A program made the position numbers and the translations under genes. From G963677325 sp963677325 (GTDB lineage: Bacteria; Bacteroidota; Bacteroidia; Bacteroidales; Prolixibacteraceae), in assembly GCA_963677325.2 (NCBI GenBank), contig CAXXGM010000001.1:1-64000 (forward strand): a stretch of DNA of 64,000 nucleotides, read 5' to 3'. Within the stretch, counting starts at the first letter, position 1, and every line of letters starts with the position of its first letter. Shown here one piece after another: positions 36,049-45,148 of this stretch. The notes below the pieces were generated by a model. That model was not told the origin of the DNA, did not search any database, and saw only the letters and a list, made by a program, of their open reading frames with translations.

Positions 36049-38205
36049 ATGAAAGTATATCAAACAAACGAAATCCGGAACATTGCTCTAATAGGTAATT
36101 CCGGAGCCGGAAAAACCACCCTGGTAGAGGCCATGCTCTTCGAGGGTGGTGTAATCACTCGCCGTGGCGATGTAAAAAGCAAAACTACAGCATCGGACTA
36201 TATCCTCGTAGAGCAGGAATATGGCAATTCTGTTCAGGCTACGGTGCTTTACACTGAATTCAACGGACTCAAGCTTAACATCATCGATACTCCCGGGATG
36301 GATGACTTCGTGGGAGGAGTAATCTCGGCCCTTAGTGTGGCTGATACCGCATTGATGGTGGTTAATGCAGTCAACGGAGTGGAAGTCGGAACAGAAATCT
36401 CCAACCGCAATGCCGAAAAATTCAATAAACCTCTGATGATTCTTGTGAATCATCTGGATCATGAAAATTCCAATTGGGAGAATACCATTGAAGCAGCCAA
36501 AGTAACCTTTGGCAATAAGCTTGCCATTCTCCAATACCCGGTTAATACTGGGATAGGATATAATAGCGCCATTGACGTTATTAAAATGAAATTGCTCCAA
36601 TGGGCTCCAACAGGTGGGGCACCTCAGGAACTTGATATACCTGCATCCGAAAAAGATAAAGCAGAAGAACTTCACAACCAGCTCGTCGAAATGGCTGCTG
36701 AAAATGAAGAATCTTTAATGGAACTCTTCTTTGAACAAGGTTCCCTTAGCGAAGAAGATATGCGTAAAGGGCTGAAAATAGGCCTTGTTAAAAGGGGAAT
36801 TTTCCCTGTCTTCTGCACCTGCGCTGCTCATGATATGGGCGTTAGAAGGGTTATGGATTTTATTTGCAATGTAGCTCCAAATCCTGGCGAAATGGCTCCT
36901 GCAGAAACGGTAGATGGCAAAAAAATCAGCATTGATGCCAATGGCCCAACTTCCGCTTTTGTTTTCAAAACAGCTATGGAACAGCATGTTGGCGAGGTAA
37001 CTTATTTTAAGGTCATGTCCGGAAAAATAAAAGAAGGAATGGACCTGGTGAATACTACAAAAAATTCAAAGGAAAGAATTTCTCAGATATTTGCCGTTGC
37101 TGGCAAGAACCGCACAAAAGTTCCCGAAATGGTAGCCGGGGACATCGGTGCTACGGTAAAACTCAAAGAAGTAAAGCACGATCACACCCTTAGCGACAAA
37201 GATGCGGACATAAAATTCCCTCCGCTGAAATACCCTGCTCCGCGTTTCACAACTGCTATCAAAGCAGTCAATGAAGCAGACGAAGAAAAAATGGGAGAAT
37301 ACCTGCACCGGCTTGCAGAAGAAGACCCAACTTATTTGATTGAATATTCAAAAGAATTAAAACAGATTCTTCTTCATGGTCAGGGGGAATATCATATCAA
37401 TACTTTGAAGTGGTATTTTGACAATGTATTCAAAATAGATATTCAGTTCCTTAATCCAAAGATACCTTATCGTGAAACCATCACCAGGGTTGCTCAGGCT
37501 GATTACCGTCACCGGAAACAATCAGGAGGTTCAGGGCAGTTTGGTGAAGTTCACCTGCTGATAGAACCTTATGAAGAAGGCATGCCGAATCCGGATATGT
37601 ACAAAATCGAAGGCAAGGAAATGAAGGTCAGCTTACGTGGACAGGATGTCACCCAATTGCCTTGGGGTGGAAAGCTCGTTTTCTGCAACTGTATCGTCGG
37701 CGGATCCATCGATGCACGTTTCCATCCCGCTATTTTGAAGGGCGTTATGGAAAAAATGGAAGAAGGCCCGCTTACAGGCTCTTATGCCCGCGACATCCGT
37801 GTAATCATCTACGATGGCAAAATGCACCCTGTCGATTCCAACGAAATCTCTTTCCGTCTTGCAGGACGTAATGCATTCAGCATGGCGTTCAAAAAAGCAG
37901 GAGCCAAAATCCTGGAACCAATTTATGATGTGGAAATACTCGTTCCATCTGACCGTATGGGCGATGTCATGAGTGATCTCCAGGGTCGCCGCGCACTAAT
38001 CATGGGAATGAGTTCAGAAAAAGGTTTTGAAAAAATCCTTGCAAAAGTTCCGCTGAAGGAAATGAACAAATATTCTACCTCTTTGAGTTCCATCACCCAG
38101 GGACGGGCAACATTCTCCCTTAAATTTGCCAGCTACGAAAAAGTACCGGCCGAAATTCAGGATGAATTGCTCAAAGCTTACGAAGCAGAACAAAAAGAAG
38201 AATAA
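36049..38205 (+). CDS. EF-G-like translational GTPase paralogue (EF-G2 type)
   Basis: 718 residues colinear with EF-G: G domain, domain II, and III-V ending VPLKEMNKYSTSLSSITQGR. The GTPase motifs are degenerate: the P-loop is GNSGAGKTT (residues 16-24) instead of AHIDAGKTT, the DTPGH motif is DTPGM (catalytic His replaced by Met84), and NKMD is NHLD. This matches Bacteroides EF-G2, reported to support translocation in starvation without GTP hydrolysis (recalled literature). It is monocistronic, with its own promoter and a strong terminator. It coexists with a canonical fusA at 28431-30539. Confidence 0.9.
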   Translation: MKVYQTNEIRNIALIGNSGAGKTTLVEAMLFEGGVITRRGDVKSKTTASDYILVEQEYGNSVQATVLYTEFNGLKLNIIDTPGMDDFVGGVISALSVADTALMVVNAVNGVEVGTEISNRNAEKFNKPLMILVNHLDHENSNWENTIEAAKVTFGNKLAILQYPVNTGIGYNSAIDVIKMKLLQWAPTGGAPQELDIPASEKDKAEELHNQLVEMAAENEESLMELFFEQGSLSEEDMRKGLKIGLVKRGIFPVFCTCAAHDMGVRRVMDFICNVAPNPGEMAPAETVDGKKISIDANGPTSAFVFKTAMEQHVGEVTYFKVMSGKIKEGMDLVNTTKNSKERISQIFAVAGKNRTKVPEMVAGDIGATVKLKEVKHDHTLSDKDADIKFPPLKYPAPRFTTAIKAVNEADEEKMGEYLHRLAEEDPTYLIEYSKELKQILLHGQGEYHINTLKWYFDNVFKIDIQFLNPKIPYRETITRVAQADYRHRKQSGGSGQFGEVHLLIEPYEEGMPNPDMYKIEGKEMKVSLRGQDVTQLPWGGKLVFCNCIVGGSIDARFHPAILKGVMEKMEEGPLTGSYARDIRVIIYDGKMHPVDSNEISFRLAGRNAFSMAFKKAGAKILEPIYDVEILVPSDRMGDVMSDLQGRRALIMGMSSEKGFEKILAKVPLKEMNKYSTSLSSITQGRATFSLKFASYEKVPAEIQDELLKAYEAEQKEE

Positions 38206-38230
38206 TTTTCCCTTCAATCAATATTTAATC

Positions 38231-38266
38231 AACTGCCCGGCCTTTTCAGTCCGGGCAGTTTTTTTC
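38231..38266 (+). terminator. Terminator of the EF-G-like gene
   Basis: AACTGCCCGG (38231-38240) pairs perfectly with CCGGGCAGTT (38251-38260), followed by six T. Confidence 0.9.
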
Positions 38267-38409
38267 ATCATTTCTCACTTCAGAAAGAATTTCCTTCTAA
38301 CACCGCTTCTTTTATTCTACCGGTGATGTGATCCTTCTCTGGCAGATGTTTTCCACACTAATCCGAAGCCATTATGACCCTATTTCCTGATATCTGCTCC
38401 GCACTTTGC

Positions 38410-38459
38410 ATATACCTTCTATATACCTTCTATATATCTTGTTTATATCTTGTTTATAG
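38410..38459. repeat. Tandem repeats of 11 bases
   Basis: Two copies of ATATACCTTCT followed by degenerate copies (TATATCTTGTT twice). They lie in the 38266-38590 gap, which otherwise shows nothing coding. Confidence 0.8.
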
Positions 38460-38594
38460 TTTCTAAGTTAAAACTTACAGGAAGCAGACAGATGTCGCGC
38501 TCAAATACCGGAACTGGTAAGTTTCATTACATAACTGAATCTAAAGAGAGCAAAAACAAGATCAAGTAAATTCTTTTATCAAAATTATATTGGC

Positions 38595-38602
38595 TACATT
38601 TG
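38595..38602 (+). promoter_or_regulatory. -7 box for the metallo-hydrolase gene
   Basis: TACATTTG fits TAnnTTTG. Transcription would begin near 38609, which favours the second ATG (38629). Confidence 0.5.
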
Positions 38603-38628
38603 AAGCACCAGTTTAAAACTTTATGCTT

Positions 38629-40032
38629 ATGAAGATAAAATTCATCGGGGCTGCCCGCGAAGTCACGGGGAGTAAACACCTTATTACGCTGGATAACGGC
38701 AAAAAAATCCTGCTGGATTGCGGAATGTTCCAGGGCAAAGGACATGAAACAGATCAGATGAACCGCAATCTCGGATTCGATCCGGCTGAAATCGACCACA
38801 TCATCCTGACGCACGCGCACATTGACCATTCCGGATTAATTCCCTACGTCTGGAAGAACGGCTTCCGCGGATCAGTGATTTGCACCAATGCCACACGCGA
38901 CCTCTGCGCTATCATGCTTGCCGATTGTGGGCATATCCAGGAGAATGATACAAAGATGTTCAACAAAAAACGGGCCAGGCAGGGACTAATGCCGGTTGAA
39001 CCCATTTATACAACAGAAGATGCCAAACGTACAATGGGACTTTTTATCGGGGTGGCTTACAACATGAAGTTCCAGATCAATCGCGACCTGAAGGTCCGCT
39101 TTACCGATTCCGGTCATCTTCTGGGGTCAGGCGTGGCTTTGATTGAAATTACCGAAAATGGCAAAACCACCGGAATAGCCTACACGGGAGATATCGGCAG
39201 ACCCACCAGCCGGATTTTAAAAGCACCGGACCGTTTTGCCCAGTGTGATTACCTGATTGCTGAATCCACTTATGGAAACCGTCTTCACAAACACATGCAG
39301 ATTGCGGAGGAAGATCTTCTGAAGGTGATGCAAAAAGCTTGCGTGGAAAGAAAAGGCAAGCTGATCATCCCTTCATTTGCAATCGGACGTACCCAGGAGC
39401 TGGTTTATGCTTTTAACAAATTCTTTGAAGAGGGTCGCCTTCCGAAAGTAGATATTTATGTTGACAGCCCCCTTGCAGTGAACGCAACGGATATATTCCG
39501 GCTTCACCCGGAATGCTTTAACCACAATGTAATCGAGCTTATGGAAACGGATCCTGATCCGTTTGGTTTCAATTCCCTGCATTACGTCCGTAGCACGGAG
39601 GATTCAAAAAAGCTAAACACGATAAAAAAGCCCTGCGTTATCATATCAGCGTCGGGAATGATGGAAGCCGGCCGGATAAAACACCATCTGGCAAATAATA
39701 TTTCGAATCCTTCAAATACAATACTGGTGGTAGGTTATTGTGCTCCAAGAACCCTTGGTGCAAGAATTATCAATGGAGATAAAATTGTCTCTATATTCGG
39801 CACAAAATACCCGGTAAACGCAGCCATTGAAAGAATAGAAGCTTTCAGTGGCCATGGAGATTACAATGAAATGCTTGATGTGCTGAGCTGTCAGGATCAA
39901 TCCCAGGTTAAAAAAGTATTTCTCGTACATGGCGATTTTGAAGCTCAGACTTTCTACCGGGAGAGAATGCTGGAGAAAGGATTCAATAATATAGAAATAC
40001 CTGCCTCCGGAGAAGAGTACAGATTAAATTGA
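38629..40032 (+). CDS. MBL-fold beta-CASP metallo-hydrolase (RNA-specificity domain)
   Basis: 467 residues. N-terminal beta-lactamase fold with the metal motif LTHAHIDHSG (HxHxDH) and DSGHLLGSG, an inserted beta-CASP domain, and the C-terminal RMMBL region (VFLVHGDFEAQTFYRERMLE and the EAFSGHGDYNEML His). Relatives of CPSF73 and bacterial RNases act on RNA as endo- or exonucleases. An ATG two codons upstream (38623) is also possible. A bidirectional terminator follows. Confidence 0.9.
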   Translation: MKIKFIGAAREVTGSKHLITLDNGKKILLDCGMFQGKGHETDQMNRNLGFDPAEIDHIILTHAHIDHSGLIPYVWKNGFRGSVICTNATRDLCAIMLADCGHIQENDTKMFNKKRARQGLMPVEPIYTTEDAKRTMGLFIGVAYNMKFQINRDLKVRFTDSGHLLGSGVALIEITENGKTTGIAYTGDIGRPTSRILKAPDRFAQCDYLIAESTYGNRLHKHMQIAEEDLLKVMQKACVERKGKLIIPSFAIGRTQELVYAFNKFFEEGRLPKVDIYVDSPLAVNATDIFRLHPECFNHNVIELMETDPDPFGFNSLHYVRSTEDSKKLNTIKKPCVIISASGMMEAGRIKHHLANNISNPSNTILVVGYCAPRTLGARIINGDKIVSIFGTKYPVNAAIERIEAFSGHGDYNEMLDVLSCQDQSQVKKVFLVHGDFEAQTFYRERMLEKGFNNIEIPASGEEYRLN

Positions 40033-40086
40033 GAGATGGAAGATCAGCTATCAGTTATGAGCAGGTAACAATTATTTCAGACATAA

Positions 40087-40120
40087 AAAAACGGCAGTAC
40101 TTGTGTGTACTGCCGTTTTT
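40087..40120. terminator. Bidirectional terminator
   Basis: AAAAACGGCAGTAC and GTACTGCCGTTTTT form a perfect 14-bp stem with a 6-base loop between two convergent genes. Confidence 0.9.
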
Positions 40121-40137
40121 ATGAGAATGAAAGATAT

Positions 40138-41553
40138 TTACTTTGTTTCTCTGGCCATCTTTAATGCGCTGGTTGTGGTGTAGTATTTAGTAATCATGTT
40201 CTGAATTTCCATTTCAGGAATTTTGCCTTCCTTCAGCCAGCTGAGATATTTTTCAGTAACCTGGGCGAAATGTGCCTCATGACCAACTTTGTAACTTTGA
40301 GGAACAACAATTTTCCATGTGTTCTTATCCACTTTCTGAAGCGTCATTCCGGTTTGAGGCAGGTCCTGAACAACAGCTTTTTCAAGATTACCACCAAATA
40401 ATCCAAGGTCAGTTCCTTCATTGGCGACAATATACAAGGTAGGATCATATTTTTCTTCCGGGCCTTGTTTGATCAAAAGACTGCAATTGCTGCCTCTCAT
40501 AATTGAGTAATGAGTATCACCGCCGCCCTCGGGGGCTTTGTATCTCCACTCAACGGATACCTTTGCTACCGCACCTTTGATTTTATAAACCATCTCGCCA
40601 TTGGCAAAAACATTCAGTTTACCGTCTTTTACATCTTTCGTAAGGTAATCAGGGAACTGATCAAGCTGAGTTACGCTCTTGAATTCGTCTTTGGTAATAA
40701 TGGTTGGCCAGTGTTTGGCAGAAAGCATTTCGATATCTGATTTCTGAATAGTCTGATTGGGAAAACATTCCCATTGGACAAGGTCAACAAGATGGGTGGT
40801 AACATCAACAATACCTTCACCTTCCTGATCAGTATCAAAATACCAGGCCGGGCGTACCAAAGGATTTCCGGCTACATTTTTATAGAAATGATGAACACTG
40901 ATCTTTTCAACAGCTGGTTTTTCAGGAGTCCCGGGCTGAAGTGTACCAAAAATTTCTGGAAGCTGTGATAATTGCTTCTGAAGATTGGTCGTGATCTCAT
41001 ATCGTTCAGTCATAATATCAGAGAGCAGCAATCCTTTACTTTGTGCTGCCTTGAGCACTTCTTCAAGTTCAGCGAACTTTTCAGGCACGATAACCATAGG
41101 CTTGTCGGAGTAAACATTGAGTCCTGCATCGATCGATTTTTTAATGTAATCCGTTTTCAAACGATTGTTACCTGCAAGCATCACCACGTTGCCTGGTTTT
41201 TCAGCAAGCATCTTTTCAAGGTAGTCAGCACCGGTATAAACTTTTTCAACCCAATGAGTAGGATTTTCAGGTCTGGCATTAAACCCTTCAATTCTTTTCA
41301 GGTGTTCTTTAACATCAAATCCTTCCGGAGCATAAACATAAACTTCAGGGCTTACCTGATCGTACATGTTCTTCTGAACCAGCGCTGCATGGAAATGTCC
41401 AGGATCAAGTGTCATCAACTTAACTTCCCCCTTAGCGCCTGTGAAAGAAGATTTTGAAGCGGCTTGCTCACTTTTTTTGGTTTTTCCCCCACCACAGGAA
41501 ATAAGTGCCGCTGAAGAGATCGCAACCATAACTAAAATAAATGATGTTTTCAT
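40138..41553 (-). CDS. Secreted Gfo/Idh/MocA-like oxidoreductase lipoprotein
   Basis: 471 residues. Lipoprotein signal MKTSFILVMVAISSAALISC with lipid-Cys20. A Rossmann-like N-terminal region (KLMTLDPGHFHAALVQKNMY to AGLNVYSDKPMVI, where the KP dipeptide is a Gfo/Idh/MocA hallmark) and a putative oxidoreductase C-terminal domain (SVHHFYKNVAGNPLVRPAWY, EGIVDVTTHLVDLVQW). Exported Gfo/Idh/MocA proteins with bound NAD are frequent in Bacteroidota and act on sugars or glycosides outside the cytoplasm; the substrate is unknown. Monocistronic. Confidence 0.88.
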   Translation of the reverse strand: MKTSFILVMVAISSAALISCGGGKTKKSEQAASKSSFTGAKGEVKLMTLDPGHFHAALVQKNMYDQVSPEVYVYAPEGFDVKEHLKRIEGFNARPENPTHWVEKVYTGADYLEKMLAEKPGNVVMLAGNNRLKTDYIKKSIDAGLNVYSDKPMVIVPEKFAELEEVLKAAQSKGLLLSDIMTERYEITTNLQKQLSQLPEIFGTLQPGTPEKPAVEKISVHHFYKNVAGNPLVRPAWYFDTDQEGEGIVDVTTHLVDLVQWECFPNQTIQKSDIEMLSAKHWPTIITKDEFKSVTQLDQFPDYLTKDVKDGKLNVFANGEMVYKIKGAVAKVSVEWRYKAPEGGGDTHYSIMRGSNCSLLIKQGPEEKYDPTLYIVANEGTDLGLFGGNLEKAVVQDLPQTGMTLQKVDKNTWKIVVPQSYKVGHEAHFAQVTEKYLSWLKEGKIPEMEIQNMITKYYTTTSALKMARETK

Positions 41554-41851
41554 TGACAGTTAATTTTGTTTTGTAATCAGTCCCGAAAAAACAGGTACTG
41601 GAGTTGAAATTAAAGTATTAGAATATTGTATAGCAGGTTAAAATATTTTTCCCAAAAATAGAAATATTTCAGGCAATTAGCTGATTAAATAAATAAATTT
41701 AAAGCTGAGTATTTATTTCTTGGTGTCAAGCTTATTATTTAATTTCTTAGGGTCTTATCTCCTGATTTGATGTATCTATTGGAAGAATATTTTTGATTAC
41801 CTTTTTGCACTGCTTTGCTATAAACATTAGATCTCTGACGGGATTAATCAT

Positions 41852-42000
41852 TAGGTAATGTCAGGAATATAATGTCGTATTTTTATACTGAAGGAGTTTA
41901 GACTTTAGACTGAAGGATCATAACATTTCCCTTTTACCTTTAGCCTAAACACCTACAGTCTATAAGCCTCATACGACATTATTTTATTCCTATTACTTAG
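41852..42000. repeat. Dispersed fold-back repeat, left copy
   Basis: ATAATGTCGTAT (41869-41880) is an exact inverted repeat of ATACGACATTAT (41971-41982), with weaker pairing outside (about 41852-41868 with 41983-42000). Inside, ACTGAAGGAGTTTAGACTTT and downstream CTTTAGCCTAAACACCTACA also pair imperfectly, so the whole block folds on itself. A homologous copy lies inverted at 45037-45148. The rest of 41554-42077 is A/T-rich with no gene. Confidence 0.85.
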
Positions 42001-42077
42001 TATCTCCAACTTGAAAAATATATTTGGTTCGGTCTTGTACAGGTTGGGGATATCTTGTTAATGGGATAACGGATCAT

Positions 42078-42566
42078 TCAGAAAAGCACTTTCCCCGACC
42101 ATTTTTGTTCATGAAGCAAGAGCCATTTTTTCCTTTCAAGCCCACCCGAATACCCCGTCAGTTTACCGTTTTCTCCAATAATGCGATGACAGGGAATAAT
42201 TAGAGGTAAAGGATTTTTACCATTTGCCATTCCAACGGCCCGGCTTAATTTGGCTGAACCTAATTCAATGGCAAGATTTCCATAGCTTTTAGTCTTTCCA
42301 AATTCAACCGACTGAACAAGCTCCCATACTTGCTTCTGAAAACAAGTTCCTTCAGGATCCAGTTCCAAATTAAAACTGAAACGCTTTCCATCAAAATATT
42401 CACACAACTGAACCAAGGCCTTGTCCAGAATTCCGGGTACGGGTAAAGGACCTGAATCCTCAACTGCATCAACAAAACGGATCGATTTCAGGCTGAATTC
42501 ATCCGAATTAAGCTTAAGCCATCCAAGCGGACTTGAGTAAAACAGAGAAAAATCTCTTCTTTCCAT
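42078..42566 (-). CDS. ogt: Methylated-DNA--protein-cysteine methyltransferase
   Basis: 162 residues of the Ogt/MGMT family. The active-site PCHRII (Cys126) accepts methyl groups from O6-methylguanine; LSRAVGMANGKNPLPLI supplies the helix-turn-helix and Asn hinge, and YSGGLERKKWLLLHE the C-terminal signature. A suicide DNA-repair protein. It is divergent from the RND gene and enclosed by inverted copies of a fold-back repeat. Confidence 0.95.
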   Translation of the reverse strand: MERRDFSLFYSSPLGWLKLNSDEFSLKSIRFVDAVEDSGPLPVPGILDKALVQLCEYFDGKRFSFNLELDPEGTCFQKQVWELVQSVEFGKTKSYGNLAIELGSAKLSRAVGMANGKNPLPLIIPCHRIIGENGKLTGYSGGLERKKWLLLHEQKWSGKVLF

Positions 42567-42607
42567 GTTTAATTTCTACTGAAATAAAAACTGTTTTATT
42601 ATTGTAT

Positions 42608-42615
42608 TAATTTTG
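42608..42615 (+). promoter_or_regulatory. -7 box for the RND/MMPL gene
   Basis: TAATTTTG matches TAnnTTTG 22 bases before the ATG. The -33 element is weak. Confidence 0.5.
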
Positions 42616-42637
42616 GCCAAAATTCATCATTCCATCA

Positions 42638-45019
42638 ATGTTTATAAAATTTTCAAGAACTATCTTCAGGAACAGGGTTTTAATCATCACCCTTATCGCA
42701 TTGTTTACTGCTTTTATGGCTTTCAAAGCAGTAAATGTAAAATTATCTTACGAGAATACATCGTTACTGGCCGAAAAAGATAGTGTAATGCTTGATTACA
42801 TGAAATTCAAGAAGCGGTTTGGTGAAGATGGCAATGTATTTGTGATTGGAATCAAAAATCCGGAAATCTTTTCTCTTAATCAGTTCAATGCTTGGTATGA
42901 TTTGGGCAATGACATACAAAAAATAGAAGGTGTTCAGGGAATTATGAGCATCAGTAAAAGTTTCAACCTAACCAAAAATGAAGAGAAACACCTATTTGAT
43001 CTGATCCCTATAGTTAAACAGAGACCCTCCTCACAAGCGCAGGTTGACAGTCTTAAGATGCAAATACTTAGCCTGAAGTTTTATGAAGGTTTGCTTTTTA
43101 ATCCGAAAACAAATGCCACACTCCTGGCCATAACTCTTGATAAAACCAAGATGAATGACAAGAGGCGCATTGTTTTGGTGGAGAAGATTATAAACACGGC
43201 CGAAAAGTATTCATCAAAAAGTAATGTAAAAGTTCATTATTCGGGTATTCCCTATATCCGGACAGTAACCATGAAAAAGGTGCAGCATGAATTGTTCCTT
43301 TTTATCATGATGAGTCTTGGTATTGCGGCACTCATTATGCTTCTGTTCTTCCGGTCCAAAAAGGTCGTTGCCGTATCACTGCTTATTGTAGGGATCAGTA
43401 TTGTGTGGGTATTGGGAATTACAGCGTTATTTAATTACAAAATTACCATTCTGACTGGCGTAATACCCTCGCTGATTGTAATCATTGCCATTGAGAACTG
43501 CATCTATATTCTAAATAAATATCACTGGGAATACCGCAGTCATGGTAATAAAATCAGAGCTCTGACACGGGTAGTGGAACGAATCGGTTTTGCTTCTCTG
43601 ATGACCAATGCCGCTACAGCATTAGGTTTTGCTGCATTTATTCTTATTCCTAACCAGATGCTCAGGGAATTCGGTGTGGTCACCTCCCTCAACATCATGC
43701 TGGAGTACCTGCTCTGCATACTGTTGCTGCCCATTATCTTCAGTTTCATTGACCCGCCTGCAGAAAAGCATGTCAAACATCTCGACAGCAAAGTATTCAC
43801 AGCCATCCTTGACAAGATTGTTTACATGATCAGTCACCGGCGAAAATTGATCTACTCCATTTCTCTTTTATTGCTGATCGTTGGAGGATTTGGCATCAGC
43901 AAAATGAAAACATCCGGAAAAATCGTAGATGATTTCCGCCATGATGATCCGATTTATATTGACCTGAAATTCTTTGAAAACAATTTTGGCGGGGTAATGC
44001 CTTTTGAAATATCCGTTGATACCAAGAAGAAAAATGGCGTATTAGTGGGTTCCACCATTGAAAAAATAAGCCAGCTGCAAGATACCATCAATACCCATCC
44101 GGAGTTTTCCAAACCTTTGTCCATTGCAGAACTATTTAAATTCGCAAGGCAATCCTTTAATGGCGGCGATTCTGCTTATTATACTCTTCCCAGCCAGATG
44201 GAGAAGGGATTTATCATGGGATATCTTCCAAAGAACCAGCCCGGTAAAGGCACCAATTTGCTGAATTCATTTCTGGATAGCACCAAGCGGTTTACCCGGA
44301 TCAGTTTTCAAATGGCTGACGTTCCCACACATCACATGGATTCATTGATGGCAAAAATATTTCCTCAGGTACAAAGTGTCTTTGATCCTGCAAAATATAA
44401 TGTTGTTGTAACCGGAAATGGTATTGTCTATGCACGGGGAACTAATTTCCTGATACGGAATCTTTTTGAAAGCGTACTGATTGCCATTGTCTTGATTTCA
44501 ATATTAATGGCATTCTTGTTTTCCTCTTTCAGGATGATCCTCGTTTCAATGATCCCAAATATCATTCCCTTGTTGATTACAGCAGCTATCATGGGTTTCA
44601 CCGGCATTCCCATTAAACCTTCGACGATCATAGTTTTCAGTATCGCTCTTGGAATATCGGTTGATAATGCCATCCAATACCTTTCGCGTTATCGTCATGA
44701 GCTAAAGCTGACGAATGGCAACATCAAAGAATCGGCTCTGAACGCCTTGCACGAAGCAGGATTTAGCATGATCTACACCAGCATTGTTCTTGTGCTCGGA
44801 TTCAGTGTATTTATTGCATCGGGATTCGGCGGCACACAGGCCTTGGGTATTCTGATATCTACGACCCTGTTTATCGCCATGTTCTTTAACATCATGGTAT
44901 TGCCTTCACTGCTTCTTACATTGGATAAGAGATTGGCAAGTAAAGCATTTGAAGAACCCATCATTGAAATCTTTGACGAAGATAACGAGGAAGAAGATTC
45001 AGGTGAAAAAACAGAGTAA
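42638..45019 (+). CDS. RND superfamily (MMPL/HAE3-like) exporter
   Basis: 793 residues with two repeats of a membrane helix, a large periplasmic domain and five further helices: helix 1 near 10-30, periplasmic part 35-210, helices 215-360, then helix near 400, periplasmic 420-600 and helices 610-770. It has the conserved TNAATALGFAAF of helix 4 and the paired second-half GISVDNAIQYLSRYRHE. The architecture is that of HAE3/MMPL proteins that move lipids or hopanoid-like molecules. It ends in an acidic tail (EDNEEEDSGEKTE). No adaptor or outer-membrane partner is adjacent. Confidence 0.9.
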   Translation: MFIKFSRTIFRNRVLIITLIALFTAFMAFKAVNVKLSYENTSLLAEKDSVMLDYMKFKKRFGEDGNVFVIGIKNPEIFSLNQFNAWYDLGNDIQKIEGVQGIMSISKSFNLTKNEEKHLFDLIPIVKQRPSSQAQVDSLKMQILSLKFYEGLLFNPKTNATLLAITLDKTKMNDKRRIVLVEKIINTAEKYSSKSNVKVHYSGIPYIRTVTMKKVQHELFLFIMMSLGIAALIMLLFFRSKKVVAVSLLIVGISIVWVLGITALFNYKITILTGVIPSLIVIIAIENCIYILNKYHWEYRSHGNKIRALTRVVERIGFASLMTNAATALGFAAFILIPNQMLREFGVVTSLNIMLEYLLCILLLPIIFSFIDPPAEKHVKHLDSKVFTAILDKIVYMISHRRKLIYSISLLLLIVGGFGISKMKTSGKIVDDFRHDDPIYIDLKFFENNFGGVMPFEISVDTKKKNGVLVGSTIEKISQLQDTINTHPEFSKPLSIAELFKFARQSFNGGDSAYYTLPSQMEKGFIMGYLPKNQPGKGTNLLNSFLDSTKRFTRISFQMADVPTHHMDSLMAKIFPQVQSVFDPAKYNVVVTGNGIVYARGTNFLIRNLFESVLIAIVLISILMAFLFSSFRMILVSMIPNIIPLLITAAIMGFTGIPIKPSTIIVFSIALGISVDNAIQYLSRYRHELKLTNGNIKESALNALHEAGFSMIYTSIVLVLGFSVFIASGFGGTQALGILISTTLFIAMFFNIMVLPSLLLTLDKRLASKAFEEPIIEIFDEDNEEEDSGEKTE

Positions 45020-45036
45020 TCACTGCTAATTTGTTA

Positions 45037-45148
45037 GAGTGAGGTATTTAGGCTTAAGGGGAAAAGGGAATATGATGACCCTTGGGCCTAAAGTCTAAAC
45101 TCCTTCAGTATAATAAATACGTCATTATATTCTTGACATTATTACCTA
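45037..45148. repeat. Dispersed fold-back repeat, right copy (inverted)
   Basis: Reverse-complemented, it aligns with 41852-41965 over about 110 bases, sharing ACTGAAGGAGTTTAGACTTT exactly, plus GAATATAATG and TCCCTTTT blocks. It lacks the outer right arm, which would fall in or near the end of the RND gene. Together the two copies bracket ogt and the RND gene in opposite orientation. Confidence 0.85.
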
